The notes: generated by a model not told the origin, from the sequence alone. Counted from the first letter of the stretch, positions 48,655 to 57,327 are shown. The stretch is DNA of 58,057 nt from an uncultured Eggerthellaceae bacterium (GCA_910589125.1 CAJURX010000014.1:1-58057), one strand, 5' to 3'. Translations and numbers: made by a program.

Positions 48655-50286
48655 ATGGTAGAAGGCGATTTCTGGGTATTGTTCGCGATGCTCGTCTATT
48701 TCATCGTGGTCCTCACGATCGGGTTCGTGTACGCGAAGCGCTCCAACTCATCCACATCCGAATACTTCATCGGAGGCCGCAAGGTGGGCCCATGGCTCAC
48801 GGCGCTCTCCGCTGAGGCATCCGACATGTCCGGCTATCTCTTGATGGGCCTCCCGGGCCTGGCGTACTTCACAGGGGCGTCAGATGCAGGCTGGACTGCG
48901 GTGGGCCTTGCGATCGGCACGTACCTCAACTGGCGATTCGTGGCGAAGCGGCTGCGCATGTACTCCGTCAAGGCGGGGAATGCCATCACGCTGCCGGGCT
49001 TCTACTCCAAGCGGTTCAACGATGAGCGCAACATCGTGTCCACCATCGCAGCGCTCATCATCCTGGTGTTCTTCTGCGTCTATGTGGGGAGCTGCTTCGT
49101 CACGTGCGGCAAGCTCTTCAACACCCTGTTCGGCTTGGATTACCTGACCATGATGTGCCTCGGGGCCATCATCGTGTTCCTCTACACGCTGGTCGGCGGC
49201 TACCTCTCCGTCGTCGCGACCGACTTCGTGCAGGGCTGCCTCATGTTCTTCGCGCTCGTGGTCGTGCTGGTGGGCTCCATCACCATGGCGGGTGGCGTGG
49301 AGAACGTGGTCGCGTTCCTGAATGACATTCCGGGATTCCTCTCAGGCGTGCAGATAGCCGTGCCCGTGCTCGGGGAGGATGGCGCTCAGATCATGAATGA
49401 CAACGCACCCCTCTTCGATGTGCCCGCAGAGTACGGGGTGCTCTCCATCGTCTCCATGCTGGCGTGGGGTCTGGGATATTTCGGCATGCCGCAGGTGCTC
49501 GTGCGCTTCCTCGGGATCCGCTCCGCCGAGGAGATCCGTCAGAGCCGCATCATCGCCGTGACATGGGTCGTGGTATCCCTCTTCTCGGCCATCTGCATCG
49601 GGCTCGTGGGTCGCGCAGCCATCCCGGCTGCGTTCGCCACCAATGCCGCTGCGGAGAACGTGTTCATCGTGCTCTCCCAGATCATGCTGCCCTCCTTCAT
49701 GTGCGGCATCGTGGTGTCGGGCATCTTGGCGGCATCCATGTCCTCCTCGTCCTCCTATCTGCTCATCGCGGGCTCCAGCGTTGCCGAGAACATCTTCCGC
49801 GGCGTCATCAAGAAGGATGCGACGGATGCGCAGGTCATGATCGTGGCGCGCGTCACGCTGATCGTCGTGTTCCTGATCGGCATCCTGGTCGCGGCAGATG
49901 AGGATTCCGTCATCTTCTTCGTCGTCAGCTATGCCTGGGCAGGGCTCGGTGCCTCGTTCGGCCCGCTCACGCTCTGCTGCCTGTATTGGCGCCGCACCAC
50001 CATGCAGGGTGCCATCGCTGGCATGGTCGCGGGTACGGCAACGGTCCTCATCTGGCATAACCTGCTGGCGCCCTTGGGCGGCATCTTCGGGATCTACGAG
50101 CTCCTGCCCGCATTCCTCGTGTCATTCGTGGCGATCTTCGTGGTGAGCAAGCTCACGCCCGAGCCGTCTCAGGAGGTCCTGGACACGTTCGACCACTATA
50201 TGGATGCGGATGCAGCTGATGAGGAGCAGGCGCGCGTGGACGCGGTGCGCGTGGAGAAGGCGACCGCAGAGGCCGTGAGCGAATAG
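48655..50286 (+). CDS. putP: Sodium:solute symporter, PutP-like
   Basis: A 543-residue membrane protein with about thirteen helices. The Gly-Gly-Arg-Lys-Val-Gly-Pro-Trp-Leu-Thr-Ala-Leu-Ser near residue 40 and Ala-Ser-Asp-Met-Ser-Gly-Tyr-Leu-Leu-Met-Gly-Leu-Pro-Gly near 56 match sodium/proline symporters, and Ala-Ser-Met-Ser-Ser-Ser-Ser-Ser near 360 fits the sodium-site helix. It should import proline with Na+. The C-terminal ~35 residues are acidic and cytoplasmic. An open frame extends upstream to 48088 but runs antisense through the aminotransferase; ATG 48655, with GGAAGGGAAG ahead, is the real start. Confidence 0.88.
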   Translation: MVEGDFWVLFAMLVYFIVVLTIGFVYAKRSNSSTSEYFIGGRKVGPWLTALSAEASDMSGYLLMGLPGLAYFTGASDAGWTAVGLAIGTYLNWRFVAKRLRMYSVKAGNAITLPGFYSKRFNDERNIVSTIAALIILVFFCVYVGSCFVTCGKLFNTLFGLDYLTMMCLGAIIVFLYTLVGGYLSVVATDFVQGCLMFFALVVVLVGSITMAGGVENVVAFLNDIPGFLSGVQIAVPVLGEDGAQIMNDNAPLFDVPAEYGVLSIVSMLAWGLGYFGMPQVLVRFLGIRSAEEIRQSRIIAVTWVVVSLFSAICIGLVGRAAIPAAFATNAAAENVFIVLSQIMLPSFMCGIVVSGILAASMSSSSSYLLIAGSSVAENIFRGVIKKDATDAQVMIVARVTLIVVFLIGILVAADEDSVIFFVVSYAWAGLGASFGPLTLCCLYWRRTTMQGAIAGMVAGTATVLIWHNLLAPLGGIFGIYELLPAFLVSFVAIFVVSKLTPEPSQEVLDTFDHYMDADAADEEQARVDAVRVEKATAEAVSE

Positions 50287-50358
50287 GGGACAGGCCCGGC
50301 CTCGAACACAACATCTTGAAGAAACCACATGTGCGCCCTTTCACTTCGGAGGGGCGCG

Positions 50359-50367
50359 TGGTATCAT
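50359..50367 (+). promoter_or_regulatory. Extended -10 promoter of the first NlpC/P60 gene
   Basis: TGG-TATCAT, about 63 bases before the start. A GC-rich inverted repeat (GCGCCC 50332-50337 with GGGCGC 50352-50357) just upstream could end the symporter transcript. Confidence 0.45.
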
Positions 50368-50429
50368 CTTGCGTCATGTTCGAAAGGACACATATCAATT
50401 CTTGCTCTATCCAGGGAGGTACCGAACTG

Positions 50430-51524
50430 ATGAGAGCGAATCCCCTGTGCGGTAGATTTTCTGCCATTGCGTCTTGTGCCGTTGCAGGCGCCATGGCCTT
50501 CACGTTGATGATGCCCCTGCCAGCCGAAGCAGTGACCGCTGCTGAGCTGCAGGCTTCTGCATCAGCCACGCTGGACAAGCTGAATGCGCTGCAGGACAAG
50601 TTCGATGCGGCGGCAGCTGACTACACCACCGCTGAGATGGCGCGCGCCGAGGCTCAGGCCAAGAAGGAAGAGGCTCAGGCAAAGGTCGCAGAAGCGTCCG
50701 AGAAGATCGTCGATCTGCAAGACAAGCTCAGCACGCGCGCTCGTGGCATGTATCGCTCCGGTGCGCTCTCCATCTTGGATGTGCTCACCTCATCTGCCAC
50801 ATTCAGGGATTTCACCAACAACTGGGATCTGCTGAACGACATGAACCAGACCGACGCCGACATGGTCCAGGAGACGAAGGATCTGCGCGCGGTGGTCGAG
50901 GAGCAGGAGAAGGAAGCGGCTGCTCAAGAAGAGGTCGAAGCCAAGAAGGCAGAAGAGGCCGCAGCTGACAAGGACGAGGCCGAGCGCCTCGTCAGCGAGA
51001 CGCAGGCCATCTACGACTCCCTCTCTGCAGAGGCTGCTGCCGCTGTCGAGGCTGAGCGCCAAGCGCGGGCCACGGAGAACGCGCAGGCCTTCGAGCAGAA
51101 CCTTGCTGACAGCGGCTATGGCACCAATGGCGGCAATGGCAATGGTGGCTCATCTGCTGGTTCTTCCAACAAGCCCTCTGGCGGATCGAGCGCATCGCCC
51201 TCGTATACGCCGGGAACGGTGCTCTCTCGCGCATGGTCCAAGGTGGGCAATGCCTCCTATGTATATGGTGCAACGGGTACCGAGTCGTTCGATTGCTCTG
51301 GGTTCGTCGGCTGGTGCCTGACGGGCAGCACGGCGCGCCTGGGCAATGATGCTTACTTCGGCGCCATGCCCATCGCAGCCAATCCGCAGCCGGGGGATGT
51401 CTGCTATCGCCCAGGGCATGTGGGCATCTACATCGGCAATGGCCAGATGATCAATGCATCCAGTCCCACCCGAGGGATCTGCGTGGATACGCTGGATAGC
51501 CGCTACACCATCCATAGGGTGTAG
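50430..51524 (+). CDS. Secreted NlpC/P60 wall hydrolase with coiled-coil N-terminus (copy 1)
   Basis: A 364-residue exported protein. Signal peptide to about residue 33 (ending Ala-Glu-Ala-Val). Residues ~35-225 form two long Ala/Glu/Lys-rich coiled coils like those of PcsB/RipA regulators, joined by Thr-Arg-Ala-Arg-Gly-Met-Tyr-Arg-Ser-Gly near 105. A Gly/Asn/Ser linker leads to the NlpC/P60 peptidase (~265-364): catalytic Cys in Phe-Asp-Cys-Ser-Gly-Phe and His in Arg-Pro-Gly-His-Val-Gly-Ile-Tyr. Such enzymes cut peptidoglycan stem peptides at division or growth. Unlike its two downstream paralogues its signal is of the Sec type. GGGAGGT precedes the ATG. Confidence 0.9.
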   Translation: MRANPLCGRFSAIASCAVAGAMAFTLMMPLPAEAVTAAELQASASATLDKLNALQDKFDAAAADYTTAEMARAEAQAKKEEAQAKVAEASEKIVDLQDKLSTRARGMYRSGALSILDVLTSSATFRDFTNNWDLLNDMNQTDADMVQETKDLRAVVEEQEKEAAAQEEVEAKKAEEAAADKDEAERLVSETQAIYDSLSAEAAAAVEAERQARATENAQAFEQNLADSGYGTNGGNGNGGSSAGSSNKPSGGSSASPSYTPGTVLSRAWSKVGNASYVYGATGTESFDCSGFVGWCLTGSTARLGNDAYFGAMPIAANPQPGDVCYRPGHVGIYIGNGQMINASSPTRGICVDTLDSRYTIHRV

Positions 51525-51545
51525 CACCCCAGACAGCATCGCATC

Positions 51546-51571
51546 CCGGACCTCCCCATGCGGAGGTCCGG
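51546..51571 (+). terminator. Intrinsic terminator after NlpC/P60 copy 1
   Basis: Perfect ten-base stem (CCGGACCTCC with GGAGGTCCGG), six-base loop, followed by TCCTTTATGG. Confidence 0.85.
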
Positions 51572-51610
51572 TCCTTTATGGCGGTTCTCCCAAGAACCCA
51601 TCCGACAAGC

Positions 51611-51641
51611 TGCTATACTGTTTCGACTGTTTGCCGAAACA
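51611..51641 (+). promoter_or_regulatory. Promoter and palindrome of NlpC/P60 copy 2
   Basis: Extended -10 TGC-TATACT (51611-51619) is followed by the palindrome TGTTT-N4-AAACA (51628-51641), 34 bases before the ATG, in the position of the early transcript. The same palindrome occurs at identical distance before copy 3. In copy 2 alone a longer pair, TGTTTCG/CGAAACA, overlaps it. Confidence 0.5.
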
Positions 51642-51674
51642 TACTAGTTGCTCGATCTAGGAGGATCTTCGCTG

Positions 51675-52763
51675 ATGAGCGAGCATGCAATCGCACTGAG
51701 CAGACGGACGTTCATAGCTGGTGGGCTGGCCACGATGGCTGCTACCGGACTCCTCTCTGCACACCCCACAGAAGCATTCGCGGTCACGTCTGACCAGAAG
51801 AAGGCCGAGGCTGCCGAGGCGCTCAGCAAGCTGGATGCGCTCCAGCAAAAGCTCGACCTGGCCTCTGATGATCTCGTTGCCGCACGCCTCGAGAAAGAGG
51901 AAGCCCAGGCCAAGATGGAAGAGGCGCAGGGCAAGATCGACGAAGCGTCCGAGAAGATCGTCGACCTGCAGGACAAGCTGGGAACGCGCGCCCGCGGCAT
52001 GTATCGCTCCGGCTCGTTCTCCTTCTTGGACGTGCTCCTCTCGGCTACCACCTTCCAGGCGTTCACGACCAACTGGGATACGCTGAACCAGATGAACGAG
52101 AACGACTCCGCCATGGTGGAGGAGACCAAGAGCCTGAAGGCTGAGGTGGAGGCTCAGAAGGCCGAATACGCGGAGCAGGAGCGCGTGGCGGCTCAGAAGG
52201 AAGCCGAAGCCGAGAAGACCACCACGGAGGCGCAGGCGCTCGTCGATGAGATGCAAGCCACGTATGATTCCCTGTCCGCTGAGGTGGCTCAGCTGATGGA
52301 GGCCGAGCGTCAGGCGCGCGAGGCGCAGGCGCTTCGCGAGGCGCAGGCAACCTACGGCACCGATGACGACACCACGCCCTCGAACCCTTCCTCGAATGGC
52401 TCTTCGAATGGCTCGAGCAGCTCCGGTGGACATGCGCCCTCTCCGGGCGGCTCTGACTGGAAGTCGCGCGCGGAGAGCCTGCTTGGCACACCCTATGATT
52501 ACGGTGCAGGTGGCCCGAGCCCCATCGATTGCTCTGGCTTCGTCGGCTATGCGCTCACGGGTCGCTTCGGCCATCCTCTGGGAGATTCGCGCAACATGGC
52601 GACCTTCCCTCGGGTATCAGAGCCCTATCCTGGCTGCATCTGCGTGAAGCCGGGCCATGTGGCGCTCTACTATGGCAATGGTCAGCTCATCCATGCGAAT
52701 GGCTATGGCTACGGCGTGCAGATCACGGCCATGGGCAGCGGGTACACCTTCCACAGGTACTGA
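51675..52763 (+). CDS. Tat-exported NlpC/P60 wall hydrolase (copy 2)
   Basis: A 362-residue protein. The N-terminus carries a twin-arginine signal, Ser-Arg-Arg-Thr-Phe-Ile-Ala-Gly-Gly, with a hydrophobic stretch and cleavage likely after Ala-Phe-Ala near residue 36. A coiled-coil region (~40-230) is followed by a Ser/Asn/Gly linker and an NlpC/P60 domain (~270-362) with Asp-Cys-Ser-Gly-Phe and Lys-Pro-Gly-His-Val-Ala-Leu-Tyr-Tyr. It should cleave peptidoglycan peptides after folding in the cytoplasm and export through Tat. Its leader, signal and middle coiled-coil are almost identical to copy 3, while the peptidase domains differ. GGAGG lies nine bases before the start. Confidence 0.9.
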   Translation: MSEHAIALSRRTFIAGGLATMAATGLLSAHPTEAFAVTSDQKKAEAAEALSKLDALQQKLDLASDDLVAARLEKEEAQAKMEEAQGKIDEASEKIVDLQDKLGTRARGMYRSGSFSFLDVLLSATTFQAFTTNWDTLNQMNENDSAMVEETKSLKAEVEAQKAEYAEQERVAAQKEAEAEKTTTEAQALVDEMQATYDSLSAEVAQLMEAERQAREAQALREAQATYGTDDDTTPSNPSSNGSSNGSSSSGGHAPSPGGSDWKSRAESLLGTPYDYGAGGPSPIDCSGFVGYALTGRFGHPLGDSRNMATFPRVSEPYPGCICVKPGHVALYYGNGQLIHANGYGYGVQITAMGSGYTFHRY

Positions 52764-52790
52764 TCGCACATCGATCATCGCATCGCACTC

Positions 52791-52821
52791 GAAGGGGTCG
52801 GGCTTCGCGCTTGGCCCCTTC
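52791..52821 (+). terminator. Terminator-like hairpin after NlpC/P60 copy 2
   Basis: GAAGGGG (52791-52797) pairs with CCCCTTC (52815-52821), the stem extended by wobble pairs, followed by TTCATGG. The rest of the ~275-base gap to copy 3 holds no gene; only the promoter and leader near its end are notable. Confidence 0.6.
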
Positions 52822-52991
52822 TTCATGGAGGGAGGTGCATGGTGCCTCCACAGCGCTGGGCACGGTCATACCGGCGCGCTACCAGGTATCTCTACATCTT
52901 CTCCACACTCGCGCTCTCGCATATGCGCGTTTTGTAGAAGCCGCATGAGCGGTCGGAGAGGGGCATTTCTGCTCTGATACCATGTCACGAC

Positions 52992-53005
52992 TGTTTGCAG
53001 AAACA
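52992..53005 (+). repeat. Palindrome in leader of NlpC/P60 copy 3 (same as copy 2)
   Basis: TGTTT-N4-AAACA, 34 bases before the ATG exactly as in copy 2; the surrounding ~60 leader bases differ at only a few positions between copies. The likely -10 is GATACC just upstream (52977-52982). Confidence 0.5.
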
Positions 53006-53038
53006 TACCAGTTGCTCGATCTAGGAGGATCTTCGCTG

Positions 53039-54115
53039 ATGAGCGAGCATGTAAACGCACTGAGCAGACGGACGTTCATAGCTGGTGGGCTGGCCACGGC
53101 GGCTGCTACCGGACTCCTCTCTGCTACCCCTTTGAAGGCATACGCGGTCACGGCTGCTGAGAAGCAGGCTGAGGCTGCTGCCACCCTCGATCGCCTGCAA
53201 GCGATGGAGGTCAAGCTCGACCAGGCATCCAATGACTACTTCACGGCGCTCTCTGAGCAAGAGGCTGCTCAGGCCAAGATGGACGAGGCGCAAGGCAAGA
53301 TAGATGAGGCCAACGTCCAGATCGCCGACCTGCAGGACAAGCTGGGAACGCGCGCACGCGGCATGTACCGCTCCGGCTCGTTCTCCTTCTTGGACGTGCT
53401 CCTCTCAGCCACCACCTTCCAGGCGTTCACGACCAACTGGGATACGCTGAACCAGATGAACGAGAACGACTCCGCCATGGTGGAGGAGACCAAGAGCTTG
53501 AAGGCTGAGGTGGAGGCTCAGAAGGCCGAATATGCGGAGCAGGAGGCGGTCGCTGCCGAGCAGGCCGAGACCGCGGCAGCCGTGAAGGCTGAGGCCGATC
53601 AGCTCGTGCGAGAGCTCCAGGCGACCTATGACTCGCTCACCGCAGAGGCAGCACGATTGCTCGCCGAAGAGGAGGAAGCGCGTCGTCGCGAAGAGGAAGC
53701 TCGCGCCCGTGCCGAGGAGGAGGCACGCAGGAGGCGCGAGCAGAGCATTTCCGGCCCCAGCGGCGGGGGCGGCGTCGTGGACAACTCCAAGGCGCAGACC
53801 GTGACGGGCAATGTCGTCGTCGATCGTGCCTATTCGCAGTATGGCAAGCCCTATGTATGGGCTGCGGTCGGGCCCAACAGCTATGACTGCTCTGGATTCG
53901 TGAGCTACTGCTTGACAGGCAGCAATACCCGCTTGGGCACTACCTACACCTTTCTGGGTTGGACGGCCGTGACCGATCCGCAGCCGGGGGATATCTGCGT
54001 GAACGCGCAGCACTGCGGCATCTATGTGGGCGGCGGCATGATGGTGCATGCATCCGTGTCCCGCGGTGTGGTGGAGGCGCCTGTCTGGGGTTCGATGGTG
54101 TATCGCCGCTACTGA
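53039..54115 (+). CDS. Tat-exported NlpC/P60 wall hydrolase (copy 3)
   Basis: A 358-residue paralogue of copy 2 with the same twin-arginine signal (Ser-Arg-Arg-Thr-Phe-Ile-Ala-Gly-Gly) and the same central coiled-coil block, which is almost base-for-base shared. The coiled coil here ends in an Arg/Glu-rich helix (Glu-Glu-Ala-Arg-Arg-Arg-Glu-Glu). The NlpC/P60 domain (~265-358) has Tyr-Asp-Cys-Ser-Gly-Phe as nucleophile and Ala-Gln-His-Cys-Gly-Ile-Tyr-Val as the His segment, with an unusual Cys after the His. It likely acts on peptidoglycan with a slightly different specificity. Start set by GGAGG nine bases upstream. Confidence 0.9.
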   Translation: MSEHVNALSRRTFIAGGLATAAATGLLSATPLKAYAVTAAEKQAEAAATLDRLQAMEVKLDQASNDYFTALSEQEAAQAKMDEAQGKIDEANVQIADLQDKLGTRARGMYRSGSFSFLDVLLSATTFQAFTTNWDTLNQMNENDSAMVEETKSLKAEVEAQKAEYAEQEAVAAEQAETAAAVKAEADQLVRELQATYDSLTAEAARLLAEEEEARRREEEARARAEEEARRRREQSISGPSGGGGVVDNSKAQTVTGNVVVDRAYSQYGKPYVWAAVGPNSYDCSGFVSYCLTGSNTRLGTTYTFLGWTAVTDPQPGDICVNAQHCGIYVGGGMMVHASVSRGVVEAPVWGSMVYRRY

Positions 54116-54143
54116 TGCGGCTCATCGGCTTTCTGTCTGAACT

Positions 54144-54151
54144 GATATCAT
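54144..54151 (+). promoter_or_regulatory. Extended -10 promoter of murJ
   Basis: TGA-TATCAT (about 54143-54151) in the 64-base gap, 29 bases before the TTG start; no -35 match. Confidence 0.4.
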
Positions 54152-54179
54152 CTCTCCATCGATCTCAGATGGAGGATGA

Positions 54180-55961
54180 TTGAGCAAGCTGTCTGAAAAG
54201 CTCGCGCACGCGAAGCATACCGAGGAATACATCCGTCGCAGGATGCAGCTCCTCGCTGAGCGACAGCGCACCTCGCGGCATGCTCTGGACGACCAGCCTG
54301 CCGTTTCCACGCCTCCCATCCCGGTGGGAGATGCTGACCTCGACGCGTCCGAGGAGGGTATCCCCGAGGATGTCCCGACCGTTGCCGCGTCCGCGGGCAT
54401 CATCAGCATCTGCGTCGCCATCTCGCGCATCACCGGGTTCGTCCGCACGTGGTCCATGGCCTTCGCCCTGGGCGCCACCTTCCTCTCCAGCTCGTATCAG
54501 GTGGCGAACAACCTTCCCAACCAGCTCTATGAGCTCGTGATGGGCGGCATGCTGGTCACCGCATTCTTGCCCGTCTACATCTCCATCAAGAAGAGGTCGG
54601 GGGAGCGGGCAGGCAATGACTACGCATCGAACCTGCTCACCCTCGTCGTGCTGGCGCTCGGGGTGCTCACCGTCGTCTGCATGCTGTTCCCGCAGGCCAT
54701 CGTGTACACGCAGTCCTTCATGACGGATCAGTCCGACATGGGCATCGCCATCCTCCTGTTCCAGTTCTTCGCCATCCAGGCGGTGTTCTATGGCGCATCC
54801 ACCATCCTGTCGGGCCTGCTGAATGCGAATCGAGAGTACCTCTGGTCATCGGCTGCTCCCATCTTCAACAATCTGATCGTCATAGCCACGTTCTTGGCCT
54901 ATGCGCTCATCGCTCCCGCCGATCCAGAGCTCGCGCTCTATGTGATCGCCATCGGGAACCCTGCTGGCGTCCTGGTGCAGGTCCTGATCCAGATACCTGC
55001 TCTCAGGAAGTGCGGCATACGCTTGCGCCCCCGGATCGACCTGCGCGACGCGGGGCTCGTGGATACGCTCAAGCTGGGCATCCCTGCTATCGCGGTGACG
55101 GTGTTCTCCTTCGTGACGGTATCGGTGATGAATGCGGCATCCTATGCAATCGCGGACAATGGCCCCTCGGTTATCGCGTATGCGCGGCTGTGGTACACGC
55201 TTCCGTATTCGTTCTTGGCCATCCCCATCACCACGGCCATGTTCACCGAGCTCTCCGATATGCATGCTGACGGCAACATGGATGGCGTCATGCGCGCAGT
55301 GCAGACGGGCACGTGCCAGATCCTCTTCCTGCTCGCGCCATTCATGCTGTACCTGATCGTATTCGCCACGCCCCTGGTCACGCTCTATCACATAGGCGCG
55401 TTCACCGCAGATCGCATCGATCAGATAGCGCGCTTCTTGGCCGCTCTCGCATTGGCGCTTCCGTTCTATGGGGTGCTGGCCTACATGCAGAAGGTGTTCA
55501 GCAGCATCCGCAAGCTCGGGGTGTTCGCGTGGTTCAACGTGATCGCCTCCATCGTGCAGGTCGTGCTCACCTTGGGCGCTGCTTGGGCATTCCAAGCGGG
55601 ATATCCCATCCCCATCGAATCCATTGCATGGGCATCGGCTGTGTTCTATCTGGTGGTCGATGTGCTGAGCCTCGTCTATCTGAGGGCGCGCTTCGGGGGA
55701 TTCAGCATCCTCGCCATCGCAAGGTCGCTCATCGTCGGGTTGCTCCTCGGTGCTCTGGGCTCAGCTGCCGGAGGTGCGGCGCTCTTCGGCCTCCAGTGCC
55801 TGCTCGGGGAGAGCGCGACCCAGATATGGGCAGCGCTGCTCTGCGTCATGGGTGGGGGCATCGTGTCGCTTGCCGTCACCTTCGGCATCGCCGTTGCAGC
55901 CAAGATGCCCGATGCTGCGCTCATAGGCTCGCTCGCGCGTCGCGCGATCCGTCGTAGGTAG
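54180..55961 (+). CDS. murJ: Lipid II flippase MurJ (MviN family)
   Basis: A 593-residue membrane protein with about fourteen helices, which moves lipid II across the membrane for wall synthesis. An N-terminal charged region of ~70 residues precedes the first helix; then Ser-Arg-Ile-Thr-Gly-Phe-Val-Arg near 83, Asn-Leu-Pro-Asn-Gln near 108 and Ala-Phe-Leu-Pro-Val-Tyr near 124 are family signatures with the Arg residues needed for transport. It starts with TTG five bases after GGAGG. Position after three wall hydrolases and before an ATP-grasp ligase supports a wall-growth cluster. Confidence 0.93.
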   Translation: MSKLSEKLAHAKHTEEYIRRRMQLLAERQRTSRHALDDQPAVSTPPIPVGDADLDASEEGIPEDVPTVAASAGIISICVAISRITGFVRTWSMAFALGATFLSSSYQVANNLPNQLYELVMGGMLVTAFLPVYISIKKRSGERAGNDYASNLLTLVVLALGVLTVVCMLFPQAIVYTQSFMTDQSDMGIAILLFQFFAIQAVFYGASTILSGLLNANREYLWSSAAPIFNNLIVIATFLAYALIAPADPELALYVIAIGNPAGVLVQVLIQIPALRKCGIRLRPRIDLRDAGLVDTLKLGIPAIAVTVFSFVTVSVMNAASYAIADNGPSVIAYARLWYTLPYSFLAIPITTAMFTELSDMHADGNMDGVMRAVQTGTCQILFLLAPFMLYLIVFATPLVTLYHIGAFTADRIDQIARFLAALALALPFYGVLAYMQKVFSSIRKLGVFAWFNVIASIVQVVLTLGAAWAFQAGYPIPIESIAWASAVFYLVVDVLSLVYLRARFGGFSILAIARSLIVGLLLGALGSAAGGAALFGLQCLLGESATQIWAALLCVMGGGIVSLAVTFGIAVAAKMPDAALIGSLARRAIRRR

Positions 55962-55995
55962 GTCGTGCGGGCATGCGCCTTCGCTGCTCGCATTT

Positions 55996-56003
55996 GCTAC
56001 ACT
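55996..56003 (+). promoter_or_regulatory. Extended -10 promoter of the ATP-grasp gene
   Basis: TGC-TACACT ends at 56003, about 46 bases before the chosen start. No -35 match. Confidence 0.4.
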
Positions 56004-56049
56004 GTCTGCTCTTTCGATGCTGAGGGACCCAGAGGGGAGATGCGTGCGC

Positions 56050-57327
56050 ATGGCAGTGGATATCAAGCCGAGGATGAGCAGGGAAGAGGTGCCTGAGAGG
56101 CTCGTGCCGGTCATCCTGGGCGGGGACATCCTGGTCTATTCGCTCATGCGTGGCCTCTTCGATGCATATGGGCTTCGATCCACCGTCATCGCCTCTGCGG
56201 ACATCAAGTTCCTCTCCACGAGCAAGCTCTGCGAATACCGCGTGCTCGACAGGATCGATGAGGATGGCTTCCTGGCGAGCTATCTGGAGGATGTGGGGCG
56301 CGAGCTCTCGTGCCAGGGCAAGGTGGGCCTGCTGCTCGGTTCGGGGGATTGGTACGCGCGCATCCTCTCGGAGAGCAAGGAGCGCCTCTCTGAATGGTTC
56401 GTCATCCCCTACATAGATTTCCCGCTGCTGGATGAGATAACCCAGAAGGAGCGCTTCTACGAGATCTGCGAAGAGGAGGGCATCCTCTACCCGAAGACGC
56501 TCACCGTCGATTGCGGGGACCCTGACGCGCAGATAGAGCTGGATGCGTTCCCGTATCCGGTGATAGCCAAGCCGTCGAACTCGGCTTGCTACCATTACGC
56601 GGAGTTCCCTGGCAAGAAGAAGATATTCGAGGTGGAGAGCGCAGATGAGCTGGCCACCATCTTCCGCGACCTGCAAGCCTCCTCCTATGACCGGGAGCTG
56701 ATCGTGCAGGATTTCATCCCCGGTGGCGATGATGCCATGTACTCCATCACGATGTTCGCGGTGAAGGGTGATGTGCGCCTTGCGTGCGCGGGGCAGGTCG
56801 TCTTGCAGGACCATGACCCGACCGCCATCGGCAATCCGGTCTGCATCGTGGATGCGTGGCCCGAGATCGCGATCGAGCAAGCCAAGGCATTCCTGGCGAA
56901 GGTCGGCTATGACGGGTACGCCAACTTCGATGTGAAATACGATGCGCGCGATGGGTCGTATCGCTTCTTCGAGGTGAATACGCGCCCGGGCAGGAATTCC
57001 TACTATGTGACGCTCGCGGGCGTGAACTTCGTCGAGCCGATCGTGGAGCACTTCGTCTGCGGGATGGTGCCTCCTGTGAGGGAGGCGCGCAAGCCCTTCC
57101 TCTATGCGTGCGTGCCTCCGTATGTGATCAAGCGCAGCGTCAGCGATGCGGCGCTCAAGGAGCGCATCTTGGGGATGTATGCGAGCGGGGTGGCGCAGTT
57201 CCCCTTGTTCAACAGGCACGACACGCTCGCGCATGGGTTCTGGTCAGCGGTGACCTATTGGAATCAGATCCCCAAGTTCGATCGCTTCCTGTGGCGCACG
57301 GGCGGCAAGCAGGCATCCGTTGGATGA
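56050..57327 (+). CDS. ATP-grasp carboxylate-amine ligase-like protein
   Basis: A 425-residue protein of the ATP-grasp fold, which joins a carboxylate to an amine with ATP via an acyl-phosphate. Pro-Val-Ile-Ala-Lys-Pro-Ser-Asn-Ser near residue 168 supplies the first ATP lysine; Ile-Val-Gln-Asp-Phe-Ile-Pro-Gly-Gly-Asp-Asp near 218 and Phe-Phe-Glu-Val-Asn-Thr-Arg-Pro-Gly-Arg near 308 carry ATP and Mg ligands. The architecture is close to COG3919/D-aspartate-ligase-like enzymes. Its place directly after murJ suggests a peptidoglycan cross-bridge or wall-modifying role, but substrates are unproven. GGGGAG lies ten bases before ATG 56050; GTG 56044 is an equally good alternative and ATG 56017 a poorer one. 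Confidence 0.75.
   Translation: MAVDIKPRMSREEVPERLVPVILGGDILVYSLMRGLFDAYGLRSTVIASADIKFLSTSKLCEYRVLDRIDEDGFLASYLEDVGRELSCQGKVGLLLGSGDWYARILSESKERLSEWFVIPYIDFPLLDEITQKERFYEICEEEGILYPKTLTVDCGDPDAQIELDAFPYPVIAKPSNSACYHYAEFPGKKKIFEVESADELATIFRDLQASSYDRELIVQDFIPGGDDAMYSITMFAVKGDVRLACAGQVVLQDHDPTAIGNPVCIVDAWPEIAIEQAKAFLAKVGYDGYANFDVKYDARDGSYRFFEVNTRPGRNSYYVTLAGVNFVEPIVEHFVCGMVPPVREARKPFLYACVPPYVIKRSVSDAALKERILGMYASGVAQFPLFNRHDTLAHGFWSAVTYWNQIPKFDRFLWRTGGKQASVG

Noticed and set aside
52982..53038. An extra 19-residue N-terminus for NlpC/P60 copy 3
   Set aside because: It is the untranslated leader that is also found before copy 2, and it would mask the twin-arginine signal.
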